Positions 8,898-17,062 of a DNA stretch of 64,000 nt are shown here, piece after piece; position 1 is the first letter of the stretch, and each line of letters starts with the position of its first letter. The DNA lies in contig NZ_CP095049.1 in assembly GCF_022919135.1 (NCBI RefSeq), positions 2,236,501 through 2,300,500 of the forward strand. The letters run 5' to 3'. A program made the position numbers and the translations under genes. The notes beneath the pieces were generated by a model that made no database searches, was not told the DNA's origin, and saw only the letters and a program-made list of their open reading frames with translations. This stretch comes from Hymenobacter cellulosivorans. GTDB taxonomy: Bacteria > Bacteroidota > Bacteroidia > Cytophagales > Hymenobacteraceae.

Positions 8898-9080
8898 ATG
8901 ATGACTATCACTCACCGCGGTGCCGACGCGTCGGCCGCCATCCAGGAACCCAAACCCGAAAAAGTAGCTCGCCTGGCTTGCTGCTGCAAGCTCAGCGACC
9001 TGCTGCCCATCGTGCGCCAGCTGCACGAGAAATCCCGCGCCCAGCACGCCCAAACGGCCAATCGGCCGGAGGCAGCCTAA
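8898..9080 (+). CDS. Small Cys-rich protein of unknown function
   Basis: A 60-residue open frame starting with a double ATG, placed 115 bases after the radical SAM gene and 22 bases before the hydrolase gene, all on the same strand. It contains a triple-Cys motif (LACCCKLSDLLP) in a predicted amphipathic helix and a charged tail. No family was recognised. Tight spacing and direction suggest it belongs to the repair operon, and the CCC motif could bind metal. It may also be a chance open frame in a GC-rich stretch. A stop-free 60 codons is not strong proof on its own. Confidence 0.45.
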   Translation: MMTITHRGADASAAIQEPKPEKVARLACCCKLSDLLPIVRQLHEKSRAQHAQTANRPEAA

Positions 9081-9102
9081 CCCCAACTGCAACCCCGGCG
9101 CT

Positions 9103-9984
9103 ATGCTAGCGGTAAAGCGTAGGGTGCACTACGAACTCGAACATCATTACGTCGATACCAACGGCGTCCGCCTGCACGTGGTGCAGTGCGGCCCCGCGCA
9201 CGGCCCGCTCGTGGTTTTGCTGCACGGCTTTCCCGAATTCTGGTATGCCTGGCATCGGCAGCTGCACACGCTGGCCGCGGCAGGCTACCGGGTGTGGGCT
9301 CCCGACCAGCGCGGCTACAACCTGAGCGAAAAGCCCCGCCGCGTAGCAGACTACCGCATCGACACGCTGGCCCGCGACGTGCTGGGCCTGCTCGACGCGG
9401 CCGGTGAGCAGCAAGCTTTCATCGTGGGCCACGACTGGGGCGCGGCTGTGGCCTGGCACTTGGCGGCGCACTACCCGGCGCGGGTGCGCAAGGCGGCCAT
9501 GCTCAACGTGCCCCACCCGGATGTGATGTTGCATACGCTCGGCCGCAGCCTGGAGCAGCTGCGCAAAAGCTGGTACATCTTCTTTTTCCAGTTACCGGGG
9601 CTGCCTGAGTGGCTGGTGCGCCGCCGCAACTGGTCCTTTGGCCGGCAGGCATTGGTGGGCACCAGTCGGCGCGGCACGTTCAGCACCGCTGATTTGGCCG
9701 AGTATGTAGCTGCCTGGCAACAGCCTCGGGCCATGCGCAGCATGATCAACTGGTACCGGGCGGCGGTGCGCACTCCGCGGCAACTGAAGTCAGCGGGTCG
9801 GGTAACGGTGCCGGTACACATTATCTGGGGCGTGAAGGATGCCTTTCTGAAGCGCGAAATGGCCGAGAAAAGCCTGATGCTGTGTGAGCAGGCCCAGCTG
9901 ACCTATCTGCCGGCCAGTCATTGGGTGCAGCACGAAGAGGCAGAAGCCGTGAATGGGCTGTTGCTCCGATTTTTTGACGCTTGA
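9103..9984 (+). CDS. Alpha/beta hydrolase, epoxide hydrolase-like
   Basis: A 293-residue alpha/beta-hydrolase. HGFPEFWY (residues 41-48) forms the oxyanion-hole loop, GHDWG (109-113) places an Asp (D111) at the nucleophile elbow, and a His near residue 273 (ASHWVQHEE) fits the catalytic base. An Asp nucleophile with HGFPE is characteristic of soluble epoxide hydrolases (haloalkane dehalogenases are related). A cap domain with candidate Tyr residues covers about 135-215. There is no signal peptide, so it is cytoplasmic. It lies inside the radical SAM/DUF4130 gene run, and its stop is 24 bases before the next ATG, so co-transcription is likely. Whether it takes part in repair is unknown. Confidence 0.88.
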   Translation: MLAVKRRVHYELEHHYVDTNGVRLHVVQCGPAHGPLVVLLHGFPEFWYAWHRQLHTLAAAGYRVWAPDQRGYNLSEKPRRVADYRIDTLARDVLGLLDAAGEQQAFIVGHDWGAAVAWHLAAHYPARVRKAAMLNVPHPDVMLHTLGRSLEQLRKSWYIFFFQLPGLPEWLVRRRNWSFGRQALVGTSRRGTFSTADLAEYVAAWQQPRAMRSMINWYRAAVRTPRQLKSAGRVTVPVHIIWGVKDAFLKREMAEKSLMLCEQAQLTYLPASHWVQHEEAEAVNGLLLRFFDA

Positions 9985-10007
9985 ACCCAGCCTGCCTTTC
10001 CGCTACT

Positions 10008-10913
10008 ATGAGCCGCTCCCTGACTCCACTGAATCAACCCAATGCAGTTGGCAAGCCACGGGCCACGGTGCGCCCCGCGGCGCCAGCTCTTACGGCCCCA
10101 CCGCTGGACTACACCTACGACGGTTCGTTTGACGGGCTGATGACGGTGCTGTTCACGATTTATGACCGCAAAGCCCCGCCCAACAGCATTCAGCCGGAGG
10201 GCGCGGTGCAGGGCGGGCTATTCACCCAGCCGCTGCTGGTCGAAACCCACGAAGCTGCGGCGGCGCGGGTGTGGGAGGGGCTGCTGTTGCACATGCGGGA
10301 GGAAGCCCGGACGCGGCTGTTTCACGCCTTTCTAAGTGAACAGCCCGACCGGGAGCTGCTTATCTTCCGTTACGCCGATTTGGCCATGCGCTCCGCCCAG
10401 GACATTGCCGAAAACTACACCGACGACAACGTGCGGCGGGTGGCTCACCTTTCCCAACAGATGGGCCGTGAAAAGCACCGGATGGAGGCTTTCGTGCGCT
10501 TCGAAAAAACAGCCGACGAGCTGTTTCACGCTACCATCGAGCCCGATTTCGACGTGCTCCCGCTCATTGCCCCCCACTTCACCAAGCGCTACGCCGACCA
10601 GCGCTGGCTCATTTACGACCAGCGCCGGCACTACGGGCTCTACTACGACCTGCACCGTACCGACATCGTGCAGTTTGAGCCTGACACCACCGCGCCCCGC
10701 CGTTCGGAGGTATCGGCCACGGTGCTCGATGAGCGGGAGCCGCTGTTTAAGGTGTTGTGGCAGACGTATTTTGACCACGTCAATATTCCGGAACGCAAAA
10801 ATATCAAGCTACACCGGCGGCACATTCCGTTGCGCTACTGGAAGTATTTGAGCGAAAAGCAGCCCCGGGAAACTCGGTTTGAGCCGATTCGAAATAAGCG
10901 GCCCCAGCCCTAG
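10008..10913 (+). CDS. TIGR03915/DUF4130-family putative DNA repair protein
   Basis: A 301-residue protein from the ATG at 10008. A TTG at 9981 would add nine residues and overlap the hydrolase gene, so the ATG is preferred. The domain begins with YTYDGSFDGLMTVLFTIYD, the hallmark start of the family, and continues through the conserved RFEKTADELFHATIEPDFDVLPL region and a Tyr/Arg-rich core (YDQRRHYGLYYD). The proteins are predicted DNA-metabolism partners of the radical SAM protein (here at 7517-8782). In some genomes the domain is fused to a uracil-DNA glycosylase, but no such fusion is seen here. A hairpin follows at 10947-10993. Confidence 0.9.
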   Translation: MSRSLTPLNQPNAVGKPRATVRPAAPALTAPPLDYTYDGSFDGLMTVLFTIYDRKAPPNSIQPEGAVQGGLFTQPLLVETHEAAAARVWEGLLLHMREEARTRLFHAFLSEQPDRELLIFRYADLAMRSAQDIAENYTDDNVRRVAHLSQQMGREKHRMEAFVRFEKTADELFHATIEPDFDVLPLIAPHFTKRYADQRWLIYDQRRHYGLYYDLHRTDIVQFEPDTTAPRRSEVSATVLDEREPLFKVLWQTYFDHVNIPERKNIKLHRRHIPLRYWKYLSEKQPRETRFEPIRNKRPQP

Positions 10914-10946
10914 CTGACCTTGCGGCTCGGATAAAACCATTTTACT

Positions 10947-10993
10947 TTGTCCTGGCTCTGCCGCTGCTCTACAGCGCGGCAGGGCCAGGACAA
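10947..10993 (+). terminator. Hairpin downstream of the DUF4130 gene
   Basis: TTGTCCTGGC plus CTGCCGC pair with an inverted copy about 9-12 bases away, giving a stem of about 17 pairs with one bulge. It lacks a following T-run, so it may be a weak or factor-dependent terminator, or may stabilise the mRNA end. Confidence 0.45.
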
Positions 10994-11024
10994 CACATTT
11001 AAATTCACCTTAGCGGCGTAGTGT

Positions 11025-11891
11025 ATGGGTAGCGTATTGGTTTTTGGGGCTTCCGGGCAATTAGGGCAGTGCCTGGCGCACGTAGCCCGGGAAAGAAGCA
11101 TGACCGAGCTGGTTTTTCTGCCCGAAGCGCAGGCCAATATCCTCGACCCAGCTGGGCTGCAGGCTATTTTCGCGGAGCACCGCCCGGCTTACGCCATCAA
11201 CTGCGCCGCCTACACGGCCGTGGACAAGGCCGAGGATGAGGTGGATATAGCCCGCAAAGTGAACCGCGACGGAGTGGCCAATCTGAGCAAACTCTGCGCC
11301 GAGCACGGCACCACGCTGATTCACATTTCCACCGACTTCGTTTTTGCCGGCACCGGCAATCAGCCCCTGGTGGAAACCGACGAAACGGCTCCTATTAGCG
11401 TGTATGGCCTCACCAAGCTGGAAGGCGAGCAGGTAATTCCGGAGTTTACCGACCGGTATTTTGTGCTGCGTACCAGCTGGCTGTATTCCGAGTATGCCGG
11501 CAACTTCGTCAAAACCATGCTCAAGCTGGGCCGGGAGCGGGACGAGCTGCGCGTTATCTGGGACCAGCTCGGCACGCCTACCTACGCCATTGACCTGGCC
11601 GGCTGCATCCTGAGCATTATTGCCGACGGTAATCAGCAGTTCGGAACTTACCACTATAGCAACGAAGGCGTTACCTCGTGGTACGATTTTGCCACGACCA
11701 TCTTTGAGCTGAGCAAGACGGCGGTGAAAACCACGCCCATCCGCACGGCCGAATATCCTACAAAGGCCACGCGCCCGGCTTACTCGGTGATGGACAAAAC
11801 CAAAGCCAAAACCCAGCTAGGCGTAGCCATTCCACACTGGCAGGAAAGTCTGCGGGTGTGCATTAGCCGGCTGGCGGCCGTGGAGGCATAG
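11025..11891 (+). CDS. rfbD: dTDP-4-dehydrorhamnose reductase
   Basis: A 288-residue extended SDR. The NADPH-binding GASGQLG loop is at residues 8-14, followed by INCAAYTAVDKAED (about 58-71), ISTDFVFAG (101-109) and the catalytic Y127-x3-K131 pair (YGLTK). These are the standard RfbD/RmlD motifs, and the length is usual. The enzyme reduces dTDP-4-dehydro-L-rhamnose to dTDP-L-rhamnose in the cytoplasm, for surface polysaccharide. rmlA, rmlB and rmlC are not in the window, so the pathway genes are dispersed. An upstream gap of 111 bases and the downstream hairpin suggest a single-gene transcript. Confidence 0.93.
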   Translation: MGSVLVFGASGQLGQCLAHVARERSMTELVFLPEAQANILDPAGLQAIFAEHRPAYAINCAAYTAVDKAEDEVDIARKVNRDGVANLSKLCAEHGTTLIHISTDFVFAGTGNQPLVETDETAPISVYGLTKLEGEQVIPEFTDRYFVLRTSWLYSEYAGNFVKTMLKLGRERDELRVIWDQLGTPTYAIDLAGCILSIIADGNQQFGTYHYSNEGVTSWYDFATTIFELSKTAVKTTPIRTAEYPTKATRPAYSVMDKTKAKTQLGVAIPHWQESLRVCISRLAAVEA

Positions 11892-11908
11892 TTATCCACA
11901 TACGTTGT

Positions 11909-11954
11909 GAACAAGTGAGCCGCTGCCCATAACCGGGAGCGGCTCACTTGTTTA
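11909..11954. terminator. Intrinsic terminator between rfbD and the MFS gene
   Basis: AACAAGTGAGCCGCT and its complement form a 15-bp perfect stem around a loop of about 13 bases, followed by TTT. It sits between two converging genes and probably serves both. Confidence 0.75.
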
Positions 11955-11997
11955 TACCAGGCTTAGTCGAAAATTTTGATCCGGCAAGCAGGTCGTT

Positions 11998-13206
11998 TTA
12001 AGCCAGCTGCGAGTTGCCGTAAAACCGGTTGACCAGCCAGGCTGCCGTGACGAAGGCCAAGCCCACACCGCACACACCCGGCCACTGGTAGTGGTGCCAG
12101 GCCGTGCCGCCGACCAACGAGCCTACCGAACCACCGATAAAATACAGGGTCATGTAAATGGTGTTGAGGCGACTGCGGGCTTCCGGGACCAGGGAAAAAA
12201 TGCGGGACTGGTTGGAAATGTGGGTGGCCTGCACACCGATATCCAGTACGATAACGCCCACGATAAGCCCCACCAAGTGGTACCCCCCCACGGCCAGCAC
12301 CCCGTACGCCACCAACGACATCAGGATGCCAATGTTGATGGCGTAGGCCGGCCCGCGGGTATCGGCCGACTTACCGGCCAACGGCGCCGCCAGGGCCCCC
12401 AATGCACCAATTAGGCCGAAAAAGCCGGCCACGTCGCTCTTGTAGAAATAGGGGCTGCCTTCGAGGAAAAACACCAGCGTAGTCCAGAACACGCTGAACG
12501 AGGCAAACAGGAAGGCTCCCGTCAGGGCCGACTTGCGCAGTACCGGCAGTGTGCGGGTGAGTGTGGCCAGGGACTTCATCAGGCTGCCGTAGGTGCCTTC
12601 GAAGTCGGGCTGGTCTTTGGGCAGCTTCACGGCCAGCACCACGGCCAGGGCCAGCATGACGCCGCTGCCAATGCCGAATACCAACCGCCAGCCGCCGTGG
12701 GCCCCGATGTAGCCGCTGAGCGTGCGGGACGCCAGAATCCCAATCAGCAAACCGCTCATGATTTTGCCCACGACCCGGCCTCGCTCGGCATCCGAGGCCA
12801 GGTGGGCAGCCATGGGCACCAGCAGCTGGGGTACGGCCGAGAAAATCCCAATCAGCAGGCTGGCCCCAATCAGCAGCAGGAAGGAGGGAGCCAGGGCCGC
12901 CGCGGCCATAGCGCCAGCCGAAAATAGCAGCAGCAGCAGAATCAGGCGCTTACGCTCCAGCTTGTCGCCCAGGGGTACCACGAAAAACAAGCCCAGCGTG
13001 TACCCCACCTGGGTGAGCGTAGCTACCAGACTAGCTTGACTGTCGGTGAGGCGGAACGTGCGCCCAATGTCGGCCAGCAGGGGCTGGTTGTAATAGATAT
13101 TGGCCACGACCAGGCCGCAGGCAATGGCCATAAGCCAGACCAGGCCGGGCGTAAGAGGGGTGTGAGCCTTGGTGGGAGCGGCTGCTTGGGGAGCAGAAGA
13201 AATCAT
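11998..13206 (-). CDS. MFS transporter (drug/solute exporter type)
   Basis: About 402 residues from the ATG at 13204-13206; another ATG seven codons upstream is also possible. Twelve hydrophobic segments fit a major facilitator. The first helix contains VANIYYNQPLLADIG, and after helix 2 the loop GDKLERKRLI carries the MFS signature between helices 2 and 3. It resembles the AraJ/YnfM-like drug-exporter branch of MFS_1. The location is the inner membrane and the substrate is unknown. The gene is divergent from the DUF2723 gene, with about 150 bases between the two starts for both promoters. Confidence 0.88.
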   Translation of the reverse strand: MISSAPQAAAPTKAHTPLTPGLVWLMAIACGLVVANIYYNQPLLADIGRTFRLTDSQASLVATLTQVGYTLGLFFVVPLGDKLERKRLILLLLLFSAGAMAAAALAPSFLLLIGASLLIGIFSAVPQLLVPMAAHLASDAERGRVVGKIMSGLLIGILASRTLSGYIGAHGGWRLVFGIGSGVMLALAVVLAVKLPKDQPDFEGTYGSLMKSLATLTRTLPVLRKSALTGAFLFASFSVFWTTLVFFLEGSPYFYKSDVAGFFGLIGALGALAAPLAGKSADTRGPAYAINIGILMSLVAYGVLAVGGYHLVGLIVGVIVLDIGVQATHISNQSRIFSLVPEARSRLNTIYMTLYFIGGSVGSLVGGTAWHHYQWPGVCGVGLAFVTAAWLVNRFYGNSQLA

Positions 13207-13358
13207 GGTTGGGAAGAAGCCAGCCACCGCCGGGGCGGAGCAGGCACGCTAGTAAAATAAAAACGCCGGGCAACTGTCGTCCGCGGCGGGGCATCTGTCG
13301 GGGCAACAGCCGGTCCCGACAGGCCCGGATGAAACCGCGTAGTGCTAAACCCTCAGCC

Positions 13359-16343
13359 ATGTTGAAGAGTTACAAAAAGGTCAATAATCTAGCCGGAGTG
13401 CTGGTTTTTGGCCTGGCCCTGACGACCTACCTGCTCACGCTGGAACCCACCGTAAGCTTCTGGGACTGCGGCGAATTCATTGCCAGCGCCAACAAATTGC
13501 TGGTTCCCCATCCGCCCGGCGCACCTACTTTTTTGCTGCTGGGGCGGCTGATTTCATTACTGGCCATTGACCCAACCCACGTGGCGGCCTGGATTAACGG
13601 CCTCTCGGCCCTGAGCAGCGCCCTGACCGTGCTCTTTCTGTTCTGGACCATCACGATGCTGGCTAAAAAGCTCGTATTGCGCGGCGCAGGCAGTGTTGTG
13701 GAGCCCACCGGCGGCCAAACCCTACAGATTCTGGGCGCCGGCGTGGTCGGGGCGCTGGCCTTCACCTTCTCCGACTCGTTCTGGTTTAACGCCGTGGAAG
13801 CCGAGGTGTACGCCATGTCGGCTTTGTGCACGGCCGTGGTGGTGTGGCTGATGCTGAAGTGGGAAAGCCGCGCCGCCGAGCCCGATTCCGACAAGTGGCT
13901 GATTCTGATTGCCTACGTTATTGGCCTCAGCATCGGGGTCCACCTGCTCAACCTGCTGGCCTTGCCGGCCCTGGGCTTGCTCTACTATTTTCGCAAAACC
14001 AGCCAGCCGACAACCCGCGGCGGCCTGCTCGCGCTGAGCTTGAGCGGGGCTTTGGTGCTGGCTATCCTGCTGGGCATTATTCCGGGTTTACCCTCGTTGG
14101 CGGGAGATTTTGAGGTGTTTTTTGTCAACTCTGTCGGGCTGCCGTTCAACAGCGGCGTGGTTATTTTTCTGGTGCTGCTGGTCGGCGTCCTTGGTACTGG
14201 TTTCTGGTTTGCCCGACGTACTGGCCGGGTGCGCCTGCACACGGCCCTGCTGAGCTTGGTGTTTATCCTGATTGGCTACTCAACCTACCTGATTGTGCCG
14301 ATTCGCTCCGGCTTCAATCCCGCTCTCGACGAAAATAACCCCGAGGATGTGCTGTCCTTTGTGAGCTACCTCAAGCGGGAGCAGTACGGTTCCCGGCCCT
14401 TGCTCTACGGTCCGCAGTTCAACGCCCAGCCCATCGACCAGCAGCAGGGCGCCCCGCGCTACGAGCGGAGCCACGACGCCCAGGGCCACGACACCTACGT
14501 GGTGGCCGAGCGGCGCCTGGAAACCATCTATAGCGACCAGGACAAGATGCTGCTGCCCCGCCTCTACAGCAACCAGCCGGGCCACGTGCGGGCCTACCAA
14601 AGCTGGGTGGGCGTGCAGCCCGACCAGAAACCAACCATGGCCCAAAACCTGGCGTTTCTGGTCAAGTACCAGATTGGCCACATGTACTGGCGCTACTTCC
14701 TCTGGAACTTTGTGGGCCGGGAAAGTGACGTGCAGCAGGCCGGCGTATTGTGGCCGGGGAGCTCTAAAAACGGCTTGCCGGCCGAGCTGGCTAACAACCG
14801 GGCCCGCAATAATTTTTACGCTCTGCCGCTGGCGCTGGGGTTGTTGGGCTTGTTTTACCAGGTGAAGCGCGACGGGCGCAATGCGCTGGTGGTGGGCCTG
14901 CTGTTCGTGCTGACCGGCCTGGCCATCGTGCTGTATCTGAATCAGCCGCCCACCGAACCCCGGGAGCGGGATTATACCTTTGCCGGCTCGTTCTACGCCT
15001 TTGCCATCTGGATTGGGCTGGGCGTGCTGGCCTTACACGAGCTGCTGCGCTACGTGCTGCGCCCCGAGCGGCTGCGGCTGGTAGCGGCCCCGCTGCTGGC
15101 CTTGGCCGTGCCGGCCATCATGGCCGCCCAGGGCTGGGACGACCACAACCGCTCGAACCGCTACGCCGCCCTGGACTGGGCCAAGAACATGCTTAGCAGC
15201 GTGGCGCCTAACGCCATCCTGATTACCTACGCCGACAACGACACGTTTCCGCTGTGGTACGCCCAGAACGTGGAAAACTTCCGCCCCGACGTGCGCGTGG
15301 CCGTGCTCAGCTACCTCAACACCGACTGGTACGTGGACCAGATGAAGCAGCCAGCCAACCGGTCGCAGCCCTGGCCCTTGTCGTTGACTCATAAGGATTA
15401 TTCGCAGGGCACCAACGACTACCTGCCCTACGTGGAAAACCCTGCCGTGACGGCGCTGAACGTGAAGGAATTCATGCAGCTGGTAAAGCAAAACAGCCCG
15501 CTGCTGCAAGTCCAAACCCAGTCGGGCAAAAGCCTGCTTTCCTATCCAACTACCAACTTTTACCTCGACGTGGATACGGCTGCGGTGCGCCGCATGGGCA
15601 TTATCCCGAAGGAGCGGAGCAAGCAGTTGGTGGCCCGCATGAGCTGGCAGGCCAGTAAGGAGGCGCTGGAGAAAAACGCGCTGGTCATTCTGGACTTGCT
15701 GGCCAACAACGACTGGCAGCGGCCCGTGTACCTTTCCACCAGCATTCCACAGCAGGACTACGCCGGCCTCGACAACTATATGCAGCTCGAAGGCTTGGCA
15801 TACCGCGTGCTGCCCGCCCAAAACCCGGCTGCGCAGGCTCGAGAAGTCGGAGCGGTATCTACCGAGTTGCTGTTCGACTCGCTCATGCGCAAGTTTTCCT
15901 ACCGCAACCTCAACCGGCCCGACGTGTACTACGACGAAACCATCCGGCGCACCACGAGCCAGTACCGGGAGCAGTTTGCGCGGTTGTCGCAGGCCTATAT
16001 CAAGGCCGGGGAGCCCGCCAAGGCCCGGCAGGTGGTGGAGCGTTGCCTGCGCGTGATGCCCGACGACACGATTCCCTTCGACTACAACAGCGCCGACTTG
16101 ATTGCGCCCTTGGTGCAGCTCGGGGAAGTAAAGCGCGCCCACGCCCTGTTCGATTTGCTCACCGACCGAACCCAGCAGTCCTTGGCCTACTACAGCCAGC
16201 ACGAGCCCGACTTATTTGAGCGCGAAATTGGGGTTAATATTATCACGCTGCAGCACCTCTACCAAGCCGCCGCCGATACCAACGACCGGGTCCGGGCCGC
16301 CCGGGTGGCGGCGCTGGCCGAGCAGTATTATCCGCGGTCCTGA
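13359..16343 (+). CDS. DUF2723 (GT117-type) integral membrane glycosyltransferase-like protein
   Basis: 994 residues from the ATG at 13359; the open frame extends further upstream but overlaps the MFS start region and looks non-coding. The N-terminal half is polytopic (about 11-12 helices to residue 580) and contains the DUF2723 hallmark: TLEPTVSFWDCGEFIASANKLLVPHPPGAPTF-type residues, including the acidic pair D-x-x-E in WDCGEF near residue 35. A soluble C-terminal region of about 380 residues contains YADNDTFPLWYAQ and ends in TPR-like helices. The family resembles protein O-mannosyltransferases and is found widely in Bacteroidota, with a likely role in glycosylation of exported proteins. 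A terminator hairpin follows. Confidence 0.88.
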   Translation: MLKSYKKVNNLAGVLVFGLALTTYLLTLEPTVSFWDCGEFIASANKLLVPHPPGAPTFLLLGRLISLLAIDPTHVAAWINGLSALSSALTVLFLFWTITMLAKKLVLRGAGSVVEPTGGQTLQILGAGVVGALAFTFSDSFWFNAVEAEVYAMSALCTAVVVWLMLKWESRAAEPDSDKWLILIAYVIGLSIGVHLLNLLALPALGLLYYFRKTSQPTTRGGLLALSLSGALVLAILLGIIPGLPSLAGDFEVFFVNSVGLPFNSGVVIFLVLLVGVLGTGFWFARRTGRVRLHTALLSLVFILIGYSTYLIVPIRSGFNPALDENNPEDVLSFVSYLKREQYGSRPLLYGPQFNAQPIDQQQGAPRYERSHDAQGHDTYVVAERRLETIYSDQDKMLLPRLYSNQPGHVRAYQSWVGVQPDQKPTMAQNLAFLVKYQIGHMYWRYFLWNFVGRESDVQQAGVLWPGSSKNGLPAELANNRARNNFYALPLALGLLGLFYQVKRDGRNALVVGLLFVLTGLAIVLYLNQPPTEPRERDYTFAGSFYAFAIWIGLGVLALHELLRYVLRPERLRLVAAPLLALAVPAIMAAQGWDDHNRSNRYAALDWAKNMLSSVAPNAILITYADNDTFPLWYAQNVENFRPDVRVAVLSYLNTDWYVDQMKQPANRSQPWPLSLTHKDYSQGTNDYLPYVENPAVTALNVKEFMQLVKQNSPLLQVQTQSGKSLLSYPTTNFYLDVDTAAVRRMGIIPKERSKQLVARMSWQASKEALEKNALVILDLLANNDWQRPVYLSTSIPQQDYAGLDNYMQLEGLAYRVLPAQNPAAQAREVGAVSTELLFDSLMRKFSYRNLNRPDVYYDETIRRTTSQYREQFARLSQAYIKAGEPAKARQVVERCLRVMPDDTIPFDYNSADLIAPLVQLGEVKRAHALFDLLTDRTQQSLAYYSQHEPDLFEREIGVNIITLQHLYQAAADTNDRVRAARVAALAEQYYPRS

Positions 16344-16370
16344 AGCTCTGGGACAAGAATTATTGCCTAA

Positions 16371-16403
16371 AAAGGGCCGAAAACAACCGTGTTTTCGGCC
16401 CTT
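16371..16403 (+). terminator. Intrinsic terminator after the DUF2723 gene
   Basis: A 14-bp perfect stem (AAGGGCCGAAAACA) with an ACCG loop lies between the DUF2723 stop and the start of the GreA-like gene. The T-run is short, so partial read-through into the next gene is possible. Confidence 0.65.
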
Positions 16404-16417
16404 GCGTTTAGCCTTCT

Positions 16418-16939
16418 ATGAGCCGCGCATTTACCAAAGAGGACGACGTTCAGGCGCCGACCATCATTCCGCCCCGGGCCGCCTTGCCGCCCAATACGCC
16501 CAACTACGTCACGCCCCAGGGCCTGGAACTACTGCGGCAGGAACTCACCACATTGGAAGCCGAGCGGGCCCAGGCCGAAGCCAACCGCGACAACGACGCT
16601 GACCGCACCCGCCTGCTATCCGTCTACAACGGCCGCATCAGCGACCTGACCAGCCGCATTGCCAGCGCCAAGGTAGTTGACCCCAAAACCCAGCCGCCCA
16701 AGGAAGTGCGCTTCGGTGCCACCGTTACGCTGCGCACCCAGAGCGGTGGTAAAGTGGGATTTGAGCGCAAATTTACCATCGTCGGCGTAGACGAAGCCTC
16801 GGTAGCGGCTGGTAAAGTTGCCTTCGTCGCGCCCATTGCCCGCGCCGTTATCGGGGTCAAGCTGGGCAAAACCGTAACCCTGAAGCTAGGGCCGAAAGAG
16901 GAAGTGGTGGAAGTAGCGGCTATTTCCTACGAAGGATAA
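16418..16939 (+). CDS. GreA/GreB-family transcription elongation factor
   Basis: A 173-residue protein. A disordered N-terminal 30 residues is followed by YVTPQGLELLRQELTTLE, the conserved start of the Gre coiled coil, then an acidic tip (NRDNDADRT, about residues 56-64) and a C-terminal FKBP-like domain with EVRFGATVTLRTQSGGK and APIARAVIGVKLGKTV. Gre factors reach into the secondary channel of RNA polymerase and stimulate cleavage of backtracked RNA. The tip differs from the usual GreA motif, but acidic residues are kept. It is probably an additional GreB-like paralogue rather than the main GreA. Confidence 0.85.
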   Translation: MSRAFTKEDDVQAPTIIPPRAALPPNTPNYVTPQGLELLRQELTTLEAERAQAEANRDNDADRTRLLSVYNGRISDLTSRIASAKVVDPKTQPPKEVRFGATVTLRTQSGGKVGFERKFTIVGVDEASVAAGKVAFVAPIARAVIGVKLGKTVTLKLGPKEEVVEVAAISYEG

Positions 16940-16963
16940 ATAGCGGCAGTAATTAACCCCAGA

Positions 16964-16994
16964 ACGCCATTTCGAGCTTGCCGAGGAATGACGT
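16964..16994. repeat. Possible dispersed intergenic repeat
   Basis: The segment around CATTTCGAGCTTGCCGAGG followed by AATGACG is a partly palindromic stretch of a kind commonly scattered in gaps of GC-rich Bacteroidota genomes. Only one copy is seen in the window, so the call rests on recall and not on comparison. Confidence 0.25.
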
Positions 16995-16998
16995 TTCA

Positions 16999-17040
16999 AT
17001 AAAAGAGGCCCTTCACTGCGCAGTGAAGGGCCTCTTTTAT
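16999..17040. terminator. Bidirectional intrinsic terminator, 42-bp perfect palindrome
   Basis: A perfect inverted repeat (ATAAAAGAGGCCCTTCACTG and its complement) without an unpaired loop beyond what folding requires. It has A/T-runs on both sides and separates two converging genes, the Gre factor and the M1 peptidase. Confidence 0.88.
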
Positions 17041-17062
17041 GAATTAGGGCAAAGCAGAAAGC

